DNA from: Zhengitettix transpicula
Lineage: Eukaryota; Arthropoda; Insecta; Orthoptera; Tetrigidae
NCBI GenBank assembly: GCA_037074705.1
Contig: CM073595.1
Location: forward strand, 26,255,501-26,319,500
Direction of reading: 5' to 3'
DNA: 64,000 bases
This document shows positions 11,291 to 24,070 of the stretch, in pieces; within the stretch, counting starts at the first letter, position 1; every line of letters begins with the position of its first letter. Under the pieces are notes generated by a model. The model worked only from the letters and a program-made list of their open reading frames with translations, was not told the origin of the DNA and ran no database searches. The position numbers and the translations under genes are program-made.

Positions 11291-12300
11291 CTAGTTTTTT
11301 TTAAAAAAAAAGAAAGGAACACTCAACCAACCTTTACCATATATTACTGCTAACGCGGAACAGTGAAGTGATTGTGTAAGCTAAAGGACCGAATTGGTCG
11401 CATTGAAATCGAGCAGCTTATTACAGATTGTGACACCACGCGATGACAGACATCTCGTCTGCATGAATCATTCAGCGTCATCACAAGAAGCTCTGTTAAA
11501 GGCCTGTCGTTGTTAGTCTCGACTGTTCGACGTCGCCAGTTTTGCAGAGTGGATTCCACTGAGCCATAAACGTCTCAATGAGTAAGCACAGTGTCGTGAA
11601 AAATCAGAACACGTCGTGGTTTTGGACGATTTGATATATTTTACTATTTGGTTTGTACGTATTAAGGATAGACCCAACCGTTACATGTTAATGCTCTAGA
11701 GGCAGCAGTGATGCCCTTCTTCAGCAGCCTGATGACGCGACTACTTCTGTAAACTTGCAGTTCACCAGACATCTCGCAAATATATGGTCGCTCGACAACT
11801 TGTCTAAGTCTCAAACAGCGGGAATCTTTCAAATGTACGCAAGCAGAAGGCAGGTTAGTAAGTTATTTCTCTATGATTCAATGTCACGTCAGCTCGAGGA
11901 GTTTTTACAAAATACTGAGTATGGGATTGGCCTTCATTAATAATAACTCGTGTTTATTTGTATTAGTAGTGTGTATAATAAAATTGATTTATTTCTTATA
12001 TTCCTTCATGTTTCCAATTTTGCAAACATTAAATAAATATTTTTCCATAACTTCTAAATTTATTCTTCAAACTAGTCTTTAAATGATGAAATATTGATTA
12101 AATTTAGCCGATTCCAAGTTCAAAGTTTTATTTTTAGTGAAATTTTATATACTAGAATATAATAAAGTATAGTAAAGTATAGAATATAATAAAGTATAGA
12201 GAGACTTGGTATAATGAGAGACTAGAGTCACTAAAAATCTTATTTTTAACAGTCGTTGCAATATTTCGCACCTTAGTATATACAGTATGTAGATTTACTT
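11290..12300. other. Intergenic spacer upstream of ATG101
   Basis: No gene is recognised. 11346-11720 is less AT-rich and may be a decayed repeat; I could not match its translations to a transposase. A short array of AATATAATAAAGTATAG-like units sits at about 12155-12205. Confidence 0.4.
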
Positions 12301-13015
12301 TTTAAACTAGTTACTGAAAGTTGGGAAATTGAATACACTATTTGCTATATACTATATTTGAAATTGTAATAGTTTTATCAAACAAGACATTACACACACA
12401 AATATATGTTCTTAAAGTAACATTTGAGCATGACACGCTCAGTTGTACTCGATAAAACAATATTATTGAAGTTCATCCTTTAAATAATATAATTATATAT
12501 ATAAAAAATATTCTATACTGACTGAATCCTATATATAGACTTGAGGGCTTGGGTTTGATTATCAGAGTATGCTTAGAAATCTGCAATAAATGTTTGAAAG
12601 GCTGTAGGTTTGCAAGGTCTCAGATGTTTTTAGCAGACAAGAGTGTGAACAACACAGACAAAAAACATCAGGATGCGCCTGTGATACAGTGTAGTGGGAT
12701 GCGTTGAATAAAACTATAATCCAACCTATTATGATATTTATTAACAAAAAAATTATTTGTTTGAACATGACTAGTTCAGCCTTACATGTCGAAATACGTT
12801 TTTTGAAATCATCACATCTTGTTAATTACAATAGTAAACAAAGAACAGACAGTGCAGTGGAAACTCATTAACGCCTCGACGTAAATTGAATCAGCTGTAT
12901 ATATATATATTTATATATAACGTGTGATTTCATACTTAATATTTTTCCGTAAAACGGTTTTTTCAATCACAAATCATGTCTTGCCATGCAAGTAAACCGT
13001 CTAAATATAGAAAAC

Positions 13016-13045
13016 ATGAATGCGAGGTCACACACTTTTGAATTG
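13016..13045 (+). CDS. ATG101: ATG101 exon 1, copy 1
   Basis: ATG opens '[10 protein letters not shown]', followed directly by the donor GTAAGT. It keeps the N-A-R-S start typical of insect ATG101 and joins in phase 0 to 'TVEGRQ' of exon 2. I take it as the principal start because its peptide is closer to the family than copy 2. Confidence 0.8.
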
Positions 13046-16000
13046 GTAAGTCATAACTTACTTTCTTGGATATTTAATATCCATTAATATGAATGGAGAG
13101 CTTTGTCTTTTTATAGTATTTCCACGAACCAGTTTTATGGATTTCTTTTGTGCGCCTGTGATGGGCTATTAATTCCAATGAATGGATTTAATACACGTGT
13201 TTTATGTCTATCTGAAATGGACACGCTTGAAAATTTTTGAAGTACACATATCTGCTAAAATGTAGTAGTCTAGTGTGCGTTTTACCTGCGAGAGAGATAC
13301 ATTAATTTAGTGTGCACACACTAGAAACCTTTTAAAAATAAGTCCGCATTTTGTAGTCGTTCCAATAATTTGCCTGCGAGAAAGAAATTTCACATTTTCG
13401 TCTGCGAGAATAATATTTTTTCTTTAATATTGTTGCCATATTTTCCTATACAGCTGACGTTTATATTCCTGAATGCTAAAATAATGTAAACATACTGGTT
13501 TACTTTGAAATTAGTCCCAAGTTCAGAAATTAATTCCATTCTGCAGATCCCTCTTCTAGTATATTTATTTTAAATGAAGTGTTAACACTGCTTGAAATAT
13601 TTGTCATATACATCCATTACACCAATTGGTACTATTTAGCAATTTTCATTCTAGACATAATTTCTATATTGACTGAATCCTATGTTACATATAAACTGGT
13701 TATGAAATAAATAACAATATACAACCACTAAGCCATTAAGTATGGTTTGGAATCATATTCCTTGTTAATTACATTTATAAACAAAGAAACAACGGTGAAG
13801 TTGAAATTAATGAACACCAGAATGTATACAAAATTAGCTATAAATATGTTATTTACTTTTAAAGTATGTATTTTTTAACAAATATAAAATATGTAAATTG
13901 CCACATACATTAAATGTCAAAATATAAAAATAATGAATGCTAGGACTTGCACTTTTGAATTGGTAAGTCATAATTTTATCACTTGAATGTGATAAATAGA
14001 TTTCATTTGTTCACCATTAATTCTAATGTATACTTGTAACATGTTCTATGCCTGTCTAGAAAGGTCTTGGTTTGGCTATCTACACAGGTCACATAGACTA
14101 GTGTAGGTAGATATCGCCTCCCAAAAACATTTAGGCTAGGATTGCAAAAAGCTATACTTTAATAGTTACATTCTTATGCTGGCAACATAGTAAGTTTGCT
14201 GTAACCTTAAGGATTTGCTTGTGAGAAAGAAAGTTTCATTCAATTTGAGGATACCATTTATATTCCACATCTTGTAAGTTATCCTACTGTAAATTTACTT
14301 TATTTTTAAACTTGACATATTAATTCCATTCTGTAGATCCCTTTTTTCTAATAAGATAAAACACTAACCTCAAATGTCATACTTTTACCCTAATAGGCAT
14401 TAAGTGATTATATTTCCAGTCTTCATTTAATGATTCTCATTATGCATGTACTTCCTAAACTAATGCAATACTGTTTTACATAAAAACAGTACATAAATTA
14501 TTGATGAAATTGCTGAGAGCCAATAATTTTATCAAAAATGTGCATTAATTGACAATAGTTTGGTTTAATATTCTTAATTGAAAGATATAGTAAAGTTAAG
14601 ATCTTAAAGTAACATTTTAACAAGACATGTACAGTTGTACTTGATAAAACAATCTTATTGAAGTTGATCCTTTAAAACAATATAAAAAACTAGCAATATA
14701 ATTCTGTCCCACACATGGGTAATGTTTTGTGAAATTTTTGAAATGATATGCCAGAATTGGAAAACTCCTTGCACATTACAGCACATAACACTTGACAGAA
14801 AACGGCACCTGCATAACCTCCCACACAACACATCAATTAAAATGCAACCTTCACAGCACAGTTGAATTAAATTGCTTGTATATTTTAATAGTCCTCAGAC
14901 TAATTCTTATAACCACCAAAATTGTAGGGACACTTCATATTTTACCATCAAGTCATGGATCCTACATTCAGATATTGAGGCTTGAGAAAGCTGTATGTCT
15001 GCAGATGTCTGGGTCTCAAGTATATCCTGAGTTTATCTTGTGTGCATTGTTTTTCCCAGTACTTTATAAATTGTTTTCAATTTTAAATGTGAAAAATATT
15101 GTATTTAACCCAAATATAAAATTTGTATTTCTCTTCCATTTGACTGGAGGCTAGGCTACAGCAATTGAAAGCAATGGAATAAATAAACTAATGTATCAAC
15201 CCCAACAGTGATGTTAACATTGGACAGATTACAAAAAAGCAAAAAGGAGTGTACATATACAAATTCACGTGCACAATCGCTAGTGGAGTTGTTTAAGCTA
15301 TGAGTGAATAAAACTTGGGGACCAAACTTTACAGATAAACCTGGACATTAAGATGTGTTGAAAATAAAGATATTATAATTTACTTAAGAATTCGGGATAT
15401 TAATGTGGTTAATTTGTAATTAGTTAAAGTTGGAATAATGGGAGTATAAGCTACTATTGGAAACTACTTAATTTTATTGTGCAATGATTGTAGATTGGGA
15501 ATATATGAATAATTGCATATAATATAAATAGCGTGTGTTGCATATAGTTATATTCCACTAAATCTATCTCAAGTGACTTCAATATTGAGATTTGTATTAC
15601 ACATTGCTTAGTTCTGCTCAGTATTAACACATTTCATTTCACTGAGTTATGGGAATTTATTAACAGAATACTGTTCCAAGATTTTGGGTATGTAGTAGTG
15701 ACAAATAATCAGTATGCTGTGAAATGTGAAGCAGACTCACAGTTATGCATTGCCCCTTGCTTTTGTTGTGTTGCAAAAATATTCATGAAATGTCATCTCT
15801 ATTCAAATGTAACTCATTAAAATGTAACTGATATTTTAACTTTAAATTGTTGAAATAGAATGTTGTTATAAGTTGAATTCTTCATTGTCTTTCAGACAGT
15901 AGAGGGTCGGCAGGTGGACGAGGTCGTTGCAAGTCTTTTTCACACAGTTTTATTCCACCGGTCTTTGGGGAAATTTAGATACAAGCAAGAAGGTAGCTAT

Positions 16001-19000
16001 TCAGTTGGAACAGTTGGTTACTCTGATGTTGACTGTGATTTTATAGACTTCACTTATGTAAGTATAATTTTAAGATTTTTAAAAAAACTATTGTAATGAT
16101 AGCAATTGTAAAAACCTGTATTATCACAATAATTTTTCACATGCTAATATATAACATAAACCCCTTATTTACTTCCAGTTGGTGAAAACTAAATGAACCT
16201 ATTCAGACTAAAAATGTTTTGGGGCTCATAGATTTTAATTTGATAAAAAAAAATATGGTCTTCTAATTTATATAAGATGAACATAGATTTGTGTAGTATG
16301 TAACTGAAATTCAACTTGTACGCCTAGGTGCAAGCTTCATTAAAACTGTTAAAGAAAAGTTTACACCACTAGTTACTTGAACCTAAAATTGTACCTTATG
16401 AGAAATTGAGCAATTTCTGTAGCCAAGTGTGTAAAGAAATGTATTGTTTCATAATTGACTTCACCAGTTAGAGGAATGATCGTATACTATAGGACAATAT
16501 CAATTGGTAGTTTATTGGACAGTTGATTACAATATGCTACTCTAAATGAGTATTCAGAACTTGAAAAGAACAATTTAAAATAAAATATTTCTAAGGGTAT
16601 TTACTAATTAAATGTTCTACAAATAAGAGTATCAGAATAGTTGTGACAATATTTTGTGAAATTTTTGTTATTTGCTGTAACAAATATGCTGTTGGCATAT
16701 CAACACGAAGAAAGGTTTACAAGAATAATAAAGAACATTTGTGACCTCCAACAGAATATTATATGCCAATTTATCATGCAATATGAGTAAAAGAATGGTC
16801 AGACACTTGGATTTTAAGAAGCAGCAGTTAAAAGTAGAATATTTCTATCTCCAATTATTTATGTGGGTTTGTATATTTTCATTGTCAAAATAATTGACAT
16901 CATTGGTATGGAAATTAAAGAAAGATAATTGGTGGCTTACCTGAAATTGAAGCCTGGTGTAGCCACTTGGGACAAAAGGATGTTTTTTGGAGGCTCTCAG
17001 TCTACTCCTTCAGGAGTGTTACATTCAGTGCACTGGCTGGCTGCAGACAGTTAAATTATCTTTACTTGCTTTGTTTATATATATTCATATAATTTGTCTT
17101 AAATCCTATCAAATATTAAAGTTTAAATATTTTTTAGGTGTGCTGTTCTTCCGATAATCTCGACCAAACACTGAAGAGGGACATAACAGAATTTTCAGAA
17201 GCATTAAGAGGAAATGATGGTCCAGGCTTTGGTCAGATATCATTGGAATTTTTTCAAAAGAAAAAAAGATGGCCTTTCCAAACAGAATGTATTCCATGGG
17301 AAGTTTGGACCATTCGTCTTGAGCTTATAAAACTGACCAATGAACATGGTAAATAAAATTTATGATAATAACATAGATATTAAAACATTGAACCACATTT
17401 CAGGCAATTATATACATATTGAAATTGTACAGGTATAAAAAATTTATGTATCTCCAAATCTGCCCAAAAGATCCATTTTGGGGTGGCCCTTTTTTTTTCA
17501 TTACACGCACAGAAAAGTCCCAATCACTATTTCTGGAACAATATGGGTCAGCAATGCTCAACACACTCTTGGTTAATACACAAAATATATTAAATTAAGG
17601 AATGACTAGATTCCCTCCTAGTGTGTCTGAAGTTTCTGGTATTTCCACCTCATGCAGAAATGCAAAAAGGTCCCTAGGACCAACAAAAGACCACCACAAT
17701 AAAACAGAAGTTTAGTTTTAGCTTTTTGAGGGGATCTGGTCATTTGCTCAACAGACACTTGCCCAATGTGCATTTACCTGACAACATTATCTCAATTGAT
17801 GTTTGCCCAACAGGTCAATATCCCAATGGGTCATTTTCCTAAATGGTGCATTTTTACGATATAAGGAATAATATTAATGTACACTTAATACATTATCTTC
17901 TTCTGCATTATTAGTATTGCAAATTAAGTTATTAATTAATGTGTAGAACAATTTTGACCAAACTTGGTACATGTGTTACTATCTAGGAACATACACTGCA
18001 CATTTAAGACAGCTCTAGAACCCATGTGGGTGGCAGAAAGGGATGACATTTATAAAATATTTGAAAGCAGCATATATTGGCATTGAATAAATAGTTTACA
18101 GGGGATCTCACTTTCATAGTGTTACTCTCTATGTCTTTAGTGTCTGATTTCAACCTCTAACAGCACGGGAAACACCACTAGGGGTGGCAGTGAAACGGGC
18201 TGACAAAAATTGTGATATCAACTGATATTGGTGTTGAATCTGGGATGATGGGTAGTAGCTGATAACTTATTAGCTTATGCCCTACATTTCTCTGTCATCC
18301 TCTCTGCACTTTTACTGCAATGTATTAAAAAATAAAACAACTTCTAAACAAAATATACCTATTAATATCTGGTTAAACTTTGCCTCGGGTATTTTATATG
18401 CATATGAAACTGAGTTTGGTTTATTATTCTTAACAGTGCGAACATGTCATAATTAATCTTGGTGACTATTATAATTCTGAATTTAAGACCAATCTCTTGT
18501 CATTATTGCATTTTTGTGACTCCTTTTCATCTCCAACACAAGAAGTGGTCCCTATGCTGTTAGGGATTGAAATTAGGCACTAAAAACATTGAGAGTGACA
18601 CTGTGATTCTGAGCAATCCCATAAACTATTTATCCAATGCCTATAGGCTGTTTTCACATTTTCTTTAAAATGCCATCCCGTTCCACCCCTACCCAGTGGT
18701 GCTATAGTTGTCATAAATCCACAGAGTTTATTCCTCGATTGTAAGTGACGTGCCAAATTTGGTTGAAATTGTTCCACACATTTATTAATAACTTAATTTA
18801 CATTAATAATTATGTTTAAAAAGATAACTAGCATAGTGTGTTCTATTAATATTATGTTTTATTTAATAAAAAATGACCCATCAGGATAATGGCCTGTTAA
18901 AAGCAAATGTCAATTGGGTTATTGTTGTCAGAAAAACATGCATCGGGCAAGTATCTGAAGGGATTCTGTACTAGACCCCTTTTTTAATTACCAAACTTGA

Positions 19001-20508
19001 ACTTGAAAGTAGTTCTTCTGAAAATTTTATTGCTATAATGCCACTTTTGGAAACAGTTAACCATCTCTGTGATTATTTGGTGGAAAATTATATTTATGAA
19101 AAAGCACGATTTCCTCAGTGGGTGGAATGCATGTTAAAGTTTTCACACTAAGAACTTTGAATTAACAATTGTTTCACCTCATTGCAATATTTAAAATTTT
19201 GTTGGAAGTTTTATTTAACATCCTAGCTACCAAAACCAAAATATATTCATCTGTGTTTACAACAAAAGCAAGAGTTATTACTGAAACGGTTTTTCAAATC
19301 TGTATAATACAAAAACACATCTAGCTGAAGTGTTACTATATTATATTATTCATTATATTATATTCTATTATATTGTAAATGAATAAATTATGGATGATAA
19401 TTAAAATGATGAAAATATTTCCCACTTTCGATTTTATCTTACTTTTTCTGGACGTCATCACACTTATGTCAAGAGGGAATTGGGCCCTGTTCAATTAAAA
19501 AACCTCTATGCTACAGACAAAATTGTGTAGTGGTTACTGAGACTGATTCTTGACTTGCCTACAGAGGTTGGACACGTGTGTACTGATGTAAACACGGGGA
19601 AATAATTTTTACAAATTAGTTTTCTTGTGAGTAGATGAACATTTTTTGTTGAGCTTGTTGTGTAATTGATTTTGCTCCAAACATTATATTTATTTGGTAT
19701 ACATCTAACCTAGAGACTTTTGTCTGATTGATGATTGAAATAAAATATGAAGCAGAAAAAGACAAGATAGCATATATAGCTTAGGTGTAATTTTTATTTT
19801 ATCACCTTGTAACATTTTAGATGGGATAAAATAACAGGATGAAGGTCTTTCCGAATGATTCCTATGAAGCTTCTATTTACTTACAGCTGAATTGTGTTTG
19901 ATATTAGTTTTGGAGTTAAAATTTGCATTATAAATATTGTTTAACTTTCTATTTTTACTTGATTTGTAGATAGGCTTATCTTTTTTTAAAAAAATATCTT
20001 TATAATTTTGACAATAAAATTTAATTAAACTTGGAATGTATATTTAAGGTTTGAGTTACAAAGAAAGGTCATTTAGTTTGTGTGTGTTTTGTTTAGCCCA
20101 AATTTCATTCTCTACCATAAATAGTACCACCTATATTAATACACTTTCTAATATTTGTGTTCTTTCCTAATGTTACATTTCATTTTGCCTACTTTGAAAC
20201 TTTAAACATTCTATTAATGTTTCCAAGGAGACAAAATCAAATTTGGAAAGAACAATAAGCATAATAGTTTATCAATTAGAAGAAATTTCTTATGGTGTGT
20301 TAAGGCAATATTATTTTGAGACTGGTACACACAGTTTTGAAGATAAAAATATAAACCAATGAATGTAATAACTGCTTTATAAACATCGGCAAGTACATTT
20401 AACAACTTGTTTGAGCAAATAGAACAAAATATATTATGTTTCGATGGAATTTATTTTTTTATGTTTTTTTTCTTTGTAGTCTATTAACCTGTAATTGTCA
20501 GACACTAA

Positions 20509-20571
<63 letters not shown>

Positions 20572-20936
20572 ATACACATATCACTTTCTATGTGCGACTA
20601 CTTTGCAAACTTTTATAGAGCGTCAAGTTAGCCGAGAGAAAGTTGGTGATATGCTGGCGGAAAAAATTCTGTACATCGCTGAAGTGATGAACAGGCACGA
20701 ATATGTTCCAAAAATGCCAAATCAGTCAGATTTGGACCTTATATTTGACACAACGTACCCAGATGTTCAGCCATATTTATTTAAAGTGAGTTTATCGTCA
20801 TAACCCCCGTTTGATAAACTTTGATATCTACTTATTCGTACACTTATTATAGGTCTCCTACACTACATCTGGCCCATCAAATACTTCAGTTGGCACAACC
20901 ATGAAGAAACTTATTAAAGAAACACTTTCATTATGA
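13016..20936 (+). CDS. ATG101: ATG101, autophagy-related protein 101
   Basis: ATG101 is the HORMA-domain partner that stabilises ATG13 in the ULK1/Atg1 autophagy-initiation complex. Exons 13016-13045, 15896-16057, 17138-17348, 20619-20785 and 20853-20936 join in phase to 217 residues, against 218 in human. Hallmarks are the N-terminus '[20 protein letters not shown]', '[11 protein letters not shown]', '[12 protein letters not shown]', '[13 protein letters not shown]', '[12 protein letters not shown]' and C-terminal '[13 protein letters not shown]'. Trp109 and Phe111 in 'RWPF' form the WF finger that recruits downstream autophagy factors. An alternative first exon lies at 13933-13962. A 1.25-kb inverted-repeat element and an (AT)n tract occupy intron 3. 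The reading frame is intact. Confidence 0.95.
13933..13962 (+). CDS. ATG101: ATG101 exon 1, copy 2 (alternative or relict)
   Basis: A second 30-bp exon opens '[10 protein letters not shown]' with the same GTAAGT donor, 917 bp downstream of the first. Splicing to exon 2 would also be in frame. Ser-His is replaced by Thr-Cys. It has no stop and no broken splice site, so it could serve as an alternative first exon or be a decaying duplicate. Confidence 0.6.
15896..16057 (+). CDS. ATG101: ATG101 exon 2
   Basis: The acceptor is CTTTCAG and the donor GTAAGT. The exon encodes 54 residues starting '[20 protein letters not shown]' and ending '[11 protein letters not shown]', which form the first strands and helix of the HORMA fold. 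It is phase 0 at both ends. Confidence 0.93.
17138..17348 (+). CDS. ATG101: ATG101 exon 3
   Basis: The acceptor is TTTTTAG and the donor GTAAAT. The exon contains '[16 protein letters not shown]' and 'ECIPWEVW', including the WF-finger residues. One base (G) carries over to the next exon. Confidence 0.93.
17730..18979. mobile_element. DNA element with about 115-bp inverted ends, in ATG101 intron 3
   Basis: The left end (17730-17850) and the reverse complement of the right end (about 18865-18979) share 'GGGG(A/T)CT', 'CTTGCCC.ATG', 'CTGACAACA', 'CAATTGA..TTTGC', 'AACAGG' and 'TGGGTCATTTT' in the same order. The interior shows no transposase. It looks like a non-autonomous DNA element or fold-back; the superfamily is not known to me and target duplications are unclear. 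Confidence 0.7.
18980..20511. other. ATG101 intron 3, remainder
   Basis: This is AT-rich intronic sequence. I see no exon, RNA gene or recognisable element. The open frames here are short and have no family resemblance. Confidence 0.5.
20512..20568. repeat. (AT)n microsatellite
   Basis: This is an uninterrupted 57-bp AT dinucleotide run inside ATG101 intron 3. It ends 50 bp before the first base of exon 4, so it lies just upstream of the expected branch point. Confidence 0.95.
20619..20785 (+). CDS. ATG101: ATG101 exon 4
   Basis: The acceptor is TTTATAG and the donor GTGAGT. The first two bases complete the Glu codon begun in exon 3. The exon encodes '[16 protein letters not shown]' and '[12 protein letters not shown]', then 'DVQPYLFK'. 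It is phase 0 at the end. Confidence 0.93.
20853..20936 (+). CDS. ATG101: ATG101 terminal exon
   Basis: The acceptor is TTATAG. The exon encodes '[20 protein letters not shown]' and seven more residues, ending 'ETLSL' and TGA, the conserved C-terminus of ATG101. The preceding intron is only 67 bp. Confidence 0.93.
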   Translation, partial: VSYTTSGPSNTSVGTTMKKLIKETLSL

Positions 20937-21495
20937 GGAAGCTGTGTTTATTTGTGTATATCATTGTAATGGACAACAAACCAAAATAATTTGCAACATG
21001 TAAATATTGGCAAAGTAGTCTTATTTATAATGTTATTATTGAGGAAGCTTTGCTACCTTACTTATATTTGTATATAGTGGTTTAATTAGTGATAATACTG
21101 CCTTGTTCCAGTAACTTAAAAAAACTAATGCACCTTTTATTTGTAGTCAATTTTATGTTGTCGGTTTATTGGTGTGATAATAGTTAAGGTTATGAAATAT
21201 TCTTATTTAAAATTAAATCAAAGGTTGTTCATTTTCTTGTAATTGTACCTTGTAAATAATGATTAAATTATACTTACATAAGAAATTACAGCAGGTTATC
21301 ATTGACTGGTGTGCTTTTGTAAGAAACCTACACCACTTGAATATGTTGCAATATTACTGGCATCTGGATTTATATAATTTTCCTTTTGCATGGGATTCCT
21401 GAAATTATTTAGGAAATGGCTTTTAGAGAATCTCAGAAATTGCTGTTGTGTCTACAATATACTACTTTATATATATTTGGATATTTTGTAAAATT

Positions 21496-21501
21496 AATAA
21501 A
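21496..21501 (+). terminator. Candidate ATG101 polyadenylation signal
   Basis: An AATAAA lies 560 bp after the stop codon in an AT-rich 3' UTR. Other near-consensus hexamers exist, so the choice is uncertain. Confidence 0.4.
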
Positions 21502-21685
21502 AAAAGTTGCCTTGTAAGATAAATACCATCCATACTCTTAGTCAGCATGAGTATAATCATAATCTGTGATGATAACTGTTTATTTTCACGTTTACTTGGC
21601 TTATAGATTTAGTCAGTTTGTTTAATTGTGAAAAAAATGCATATTCATTACAAACAAATAAACAACAGAACTATTGCTCGTATAA

Positions 21686-22164
21686 ACGTATTTACTCGTG
21701 TATACCGCGCACCTTTTCTCACCCAAAATTCGAATAATAAAAAAAAAGGTGGGGTGCACGAAATCCACGAGTTGCGGATGAAATGTCCATGACACCCAGC
21801 CGTGTAAGTTCGCCGAAACCACTATGAGAATCATCGAAACGTCGGGTATTTTCGTCGAAATTACCCGGCTGGAGTCCCTAGAGAATTTCATTTGCTTTCT
21901 ACACCGGGAAAACCTACAATCTGATTTACAAGCTACCTGGAGAGAGATCTTCCGAGAATAGTCACAGCGGCTTGCATTTCCTCGTTTCTTGTCGCTAGGA
22001 GGACCTGGCTAATTGTTAGAGCTGTAAGCAAAATGTGTGAATCGAAAAGAACAATGTATTTTTTGTACGAAAAATTAACTTATTTTCGAAAAAATATTTT
22101 CCCTTGTACAAGATTAGAAAGAAAATACGATGACGGCGCGGCGCATACACGAGTAAATGCCGTT
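21686..22164. mobile_element. Small inverted-repeat DNA element (MITE-like)
   Basis: The left end 'TATTTACTCGTGTATACCGC' is matched in inverse by 'GCGCATACACGAGTAAATGC' at 22141-22160. The interior has no coding capacity and includes Penelope-type sequence at 21838-21920, suggesting a nested insertion or capture. Total length is about 0.48 kb. Confidence 0.65.
21838..21920 (+). repeat. Penelope-like repeat end fragment
   Basis: 'CATCGAAACGTCGGGTA' is followed by 'TTACCCGGCTGGAGTCCC', 'AGAGAATTTCATT' and 'TACACCGGGAAAACCTAC'. The same block order recurs at 25251-25341 and partly at 50785-50815. CGGGTA and TACCCG can pair around the intervening bases. Confidence 0.55.
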
Positions 22165-24036
22165 ATTCATAAAATAATATTTGAATGTTTCGTCATCTGT
22201 TTTGGAGCTTGACTTTTCTCCCTACCTACTGTTATAAAATTCCTTTGAACACCTTCCTCTGGCTATCATTCACGTACAGATGCTGAAATTTCGATGTCAT
22301 TCAGTTTGAAATTGGTTTATATTTATTTGTAAGGATTTAAGACTTTTAGAGCTCTTAACTGTCAAATATGTCTGCATATTAGCTCTCCTGAAACCAGCAG
22401 ATTAACATGATTTGCAAGAATAATTATATAAAAAATCATTTGTCCAATAGAAACTGACAAGGACTGCTAATATTTTTTTTATCATTGTCAGATTAGTGTC
22501 CTAATAATTTCAAGGATCAAACTTTACATATTCCTTGGGAATTTTTCTTCAGCCATAATATTTTTAGATGCCACATAATTCGTCATATCTGCCTGCCCCA
22601 CACATACTGTAGTCTGGGATACACACACTGTGTTTAATTTTTTCCATATTCCTGTTTATAGTGAATGGAGCTAGATCAGTGAAGTTGATATAATCTCATC
22701 AATGTGAAGGAATTAAAATTCAAATATTAAAAATTCCAGAGAGATTTGTATACACTATTGTAATTACATTGTTTTTGTTTAGTTATAATGTTTTATTAAA
22801 AGATTAAGAAATTTTTGAATATTGTTGATGCTAGTTACATTTAATATTACAATTAGATATTTTAACTTTACCTAAACACAAAACACTAATGTGAACAATG
22901 AGAACATGATTTTGTTACTTTTCATTTCAAATTTAATTTGATGCTTTATATAATAGTTATTTTATAATTTCAATTTTTTATTTTTGATAAAAGATTTGTC
23001 AATTGTGATAACCTGAGGATAAATATTGAAAAATTAAATAAATCCTATCATTACACTGATTAGTTCAATTCTTTCCTTTAACATATCCTGAGAATGCAAA
23101 TATGGAAAGGCGAAGCAATGATAAGTGAATTCACCCACTTCATTATTATGTGTACATCACAGATTACTTTTGTAGCAGCAACTGTTCTGAAATTAATATG
23201 CTTTCATCTTATATATTAGCCAATTTCTATAAGTTCAGAAGTTTTTGTTTAATGTTTACCTGCTATAAGAATATATTAAATTTGATTGATATCCAGATTA
23301 TGTGAAATAAATGTTGTCTAATTTCTGTGGCAAATAACAAAAATATCCTTAGCATATTCAAATTCTAAATTGTAACAAGATAATGGAAGGGAAGAAAGTA
23401 TTTTCAAATAATTGTTTTGTAATACAGCTTGAAAATTAACATATTTGTGGAAAATCTTGTACACATCTGTGTGTATCATAACTTCACTATTTTCAGGGCT
23501 ATCCTACAATTTCTTTGTGTACCGTGAACATTGTTTGATAAATCTGCAGCTTATAACAATATCCCCTTAAAGTTTGAAGACTCCACCCTTCTGAGTAATG
23601 ATTATTTTGCCAATTGTAATAAGGTATGCAAATGCTTGTGGTACCTGAATATGTATTAAGTTGAATAATAGTTTACTGATTTAAAATGTTCTCTAAATCT
23701 AAAACAAAACTCTTAGTGGCAACACTTAAACACCTAAATAAAATTTGTAATTCATTTTCTGAGAGAAGAAGAATGTAGCTGAATACTACTTGAAACTACT
23801 CTAAATTTAAATTCCACAAAACTCAAAATTCATTGTTTCATAAATGAGTATTTAAATATTTCTTGATTCTTTATAAATATGAGTAAAAAATGATAATTAC
23901 TTAGATTTTCTTTAGATTCAATAATAACAGTTCAATACTTGAATTTATTTCGGTTTGAATATATTTATTTTAATTTCTTAACGTTTATCATAATCATATA
24001 TACAGCCTATTTATTTATTATCACTATCACATTTTA

Positions 24037-24070
<34 letters not shown>

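Larger units (their letters stand above)
12330..14760 (+). repeat. Diverged tandem duplication containing ATG101 exon 1
   Basis: Several blocks occur twice in the same orientation and mostly the same order: 'GACTGAATCCTAT' (about 12522 and 13673), a 'TTGTTAATTACA..TA.ACAAAGAA' block (about 12820 and 13760), the 30-bp start exon (13016 and 13933), 'GAGAAAGAAA' (about 13378 and 14222) and 'TTAATTCCATTCTG.AGATCC' (about 13530 and 14322). A further block, 'CTTAAAGTAACATTT', flanks the region at about 12413 and 14611. Identity is moderate outside the exon, so the duplication is old. Confidence 0.75.

Noticed and set aside
11346..11720. Possible Tc1/mariner-like transposase remnant
   Set aside because: Some composition and spacing looked suggestive, but no helix-turn-helix or DDE motif could be read in any frame.
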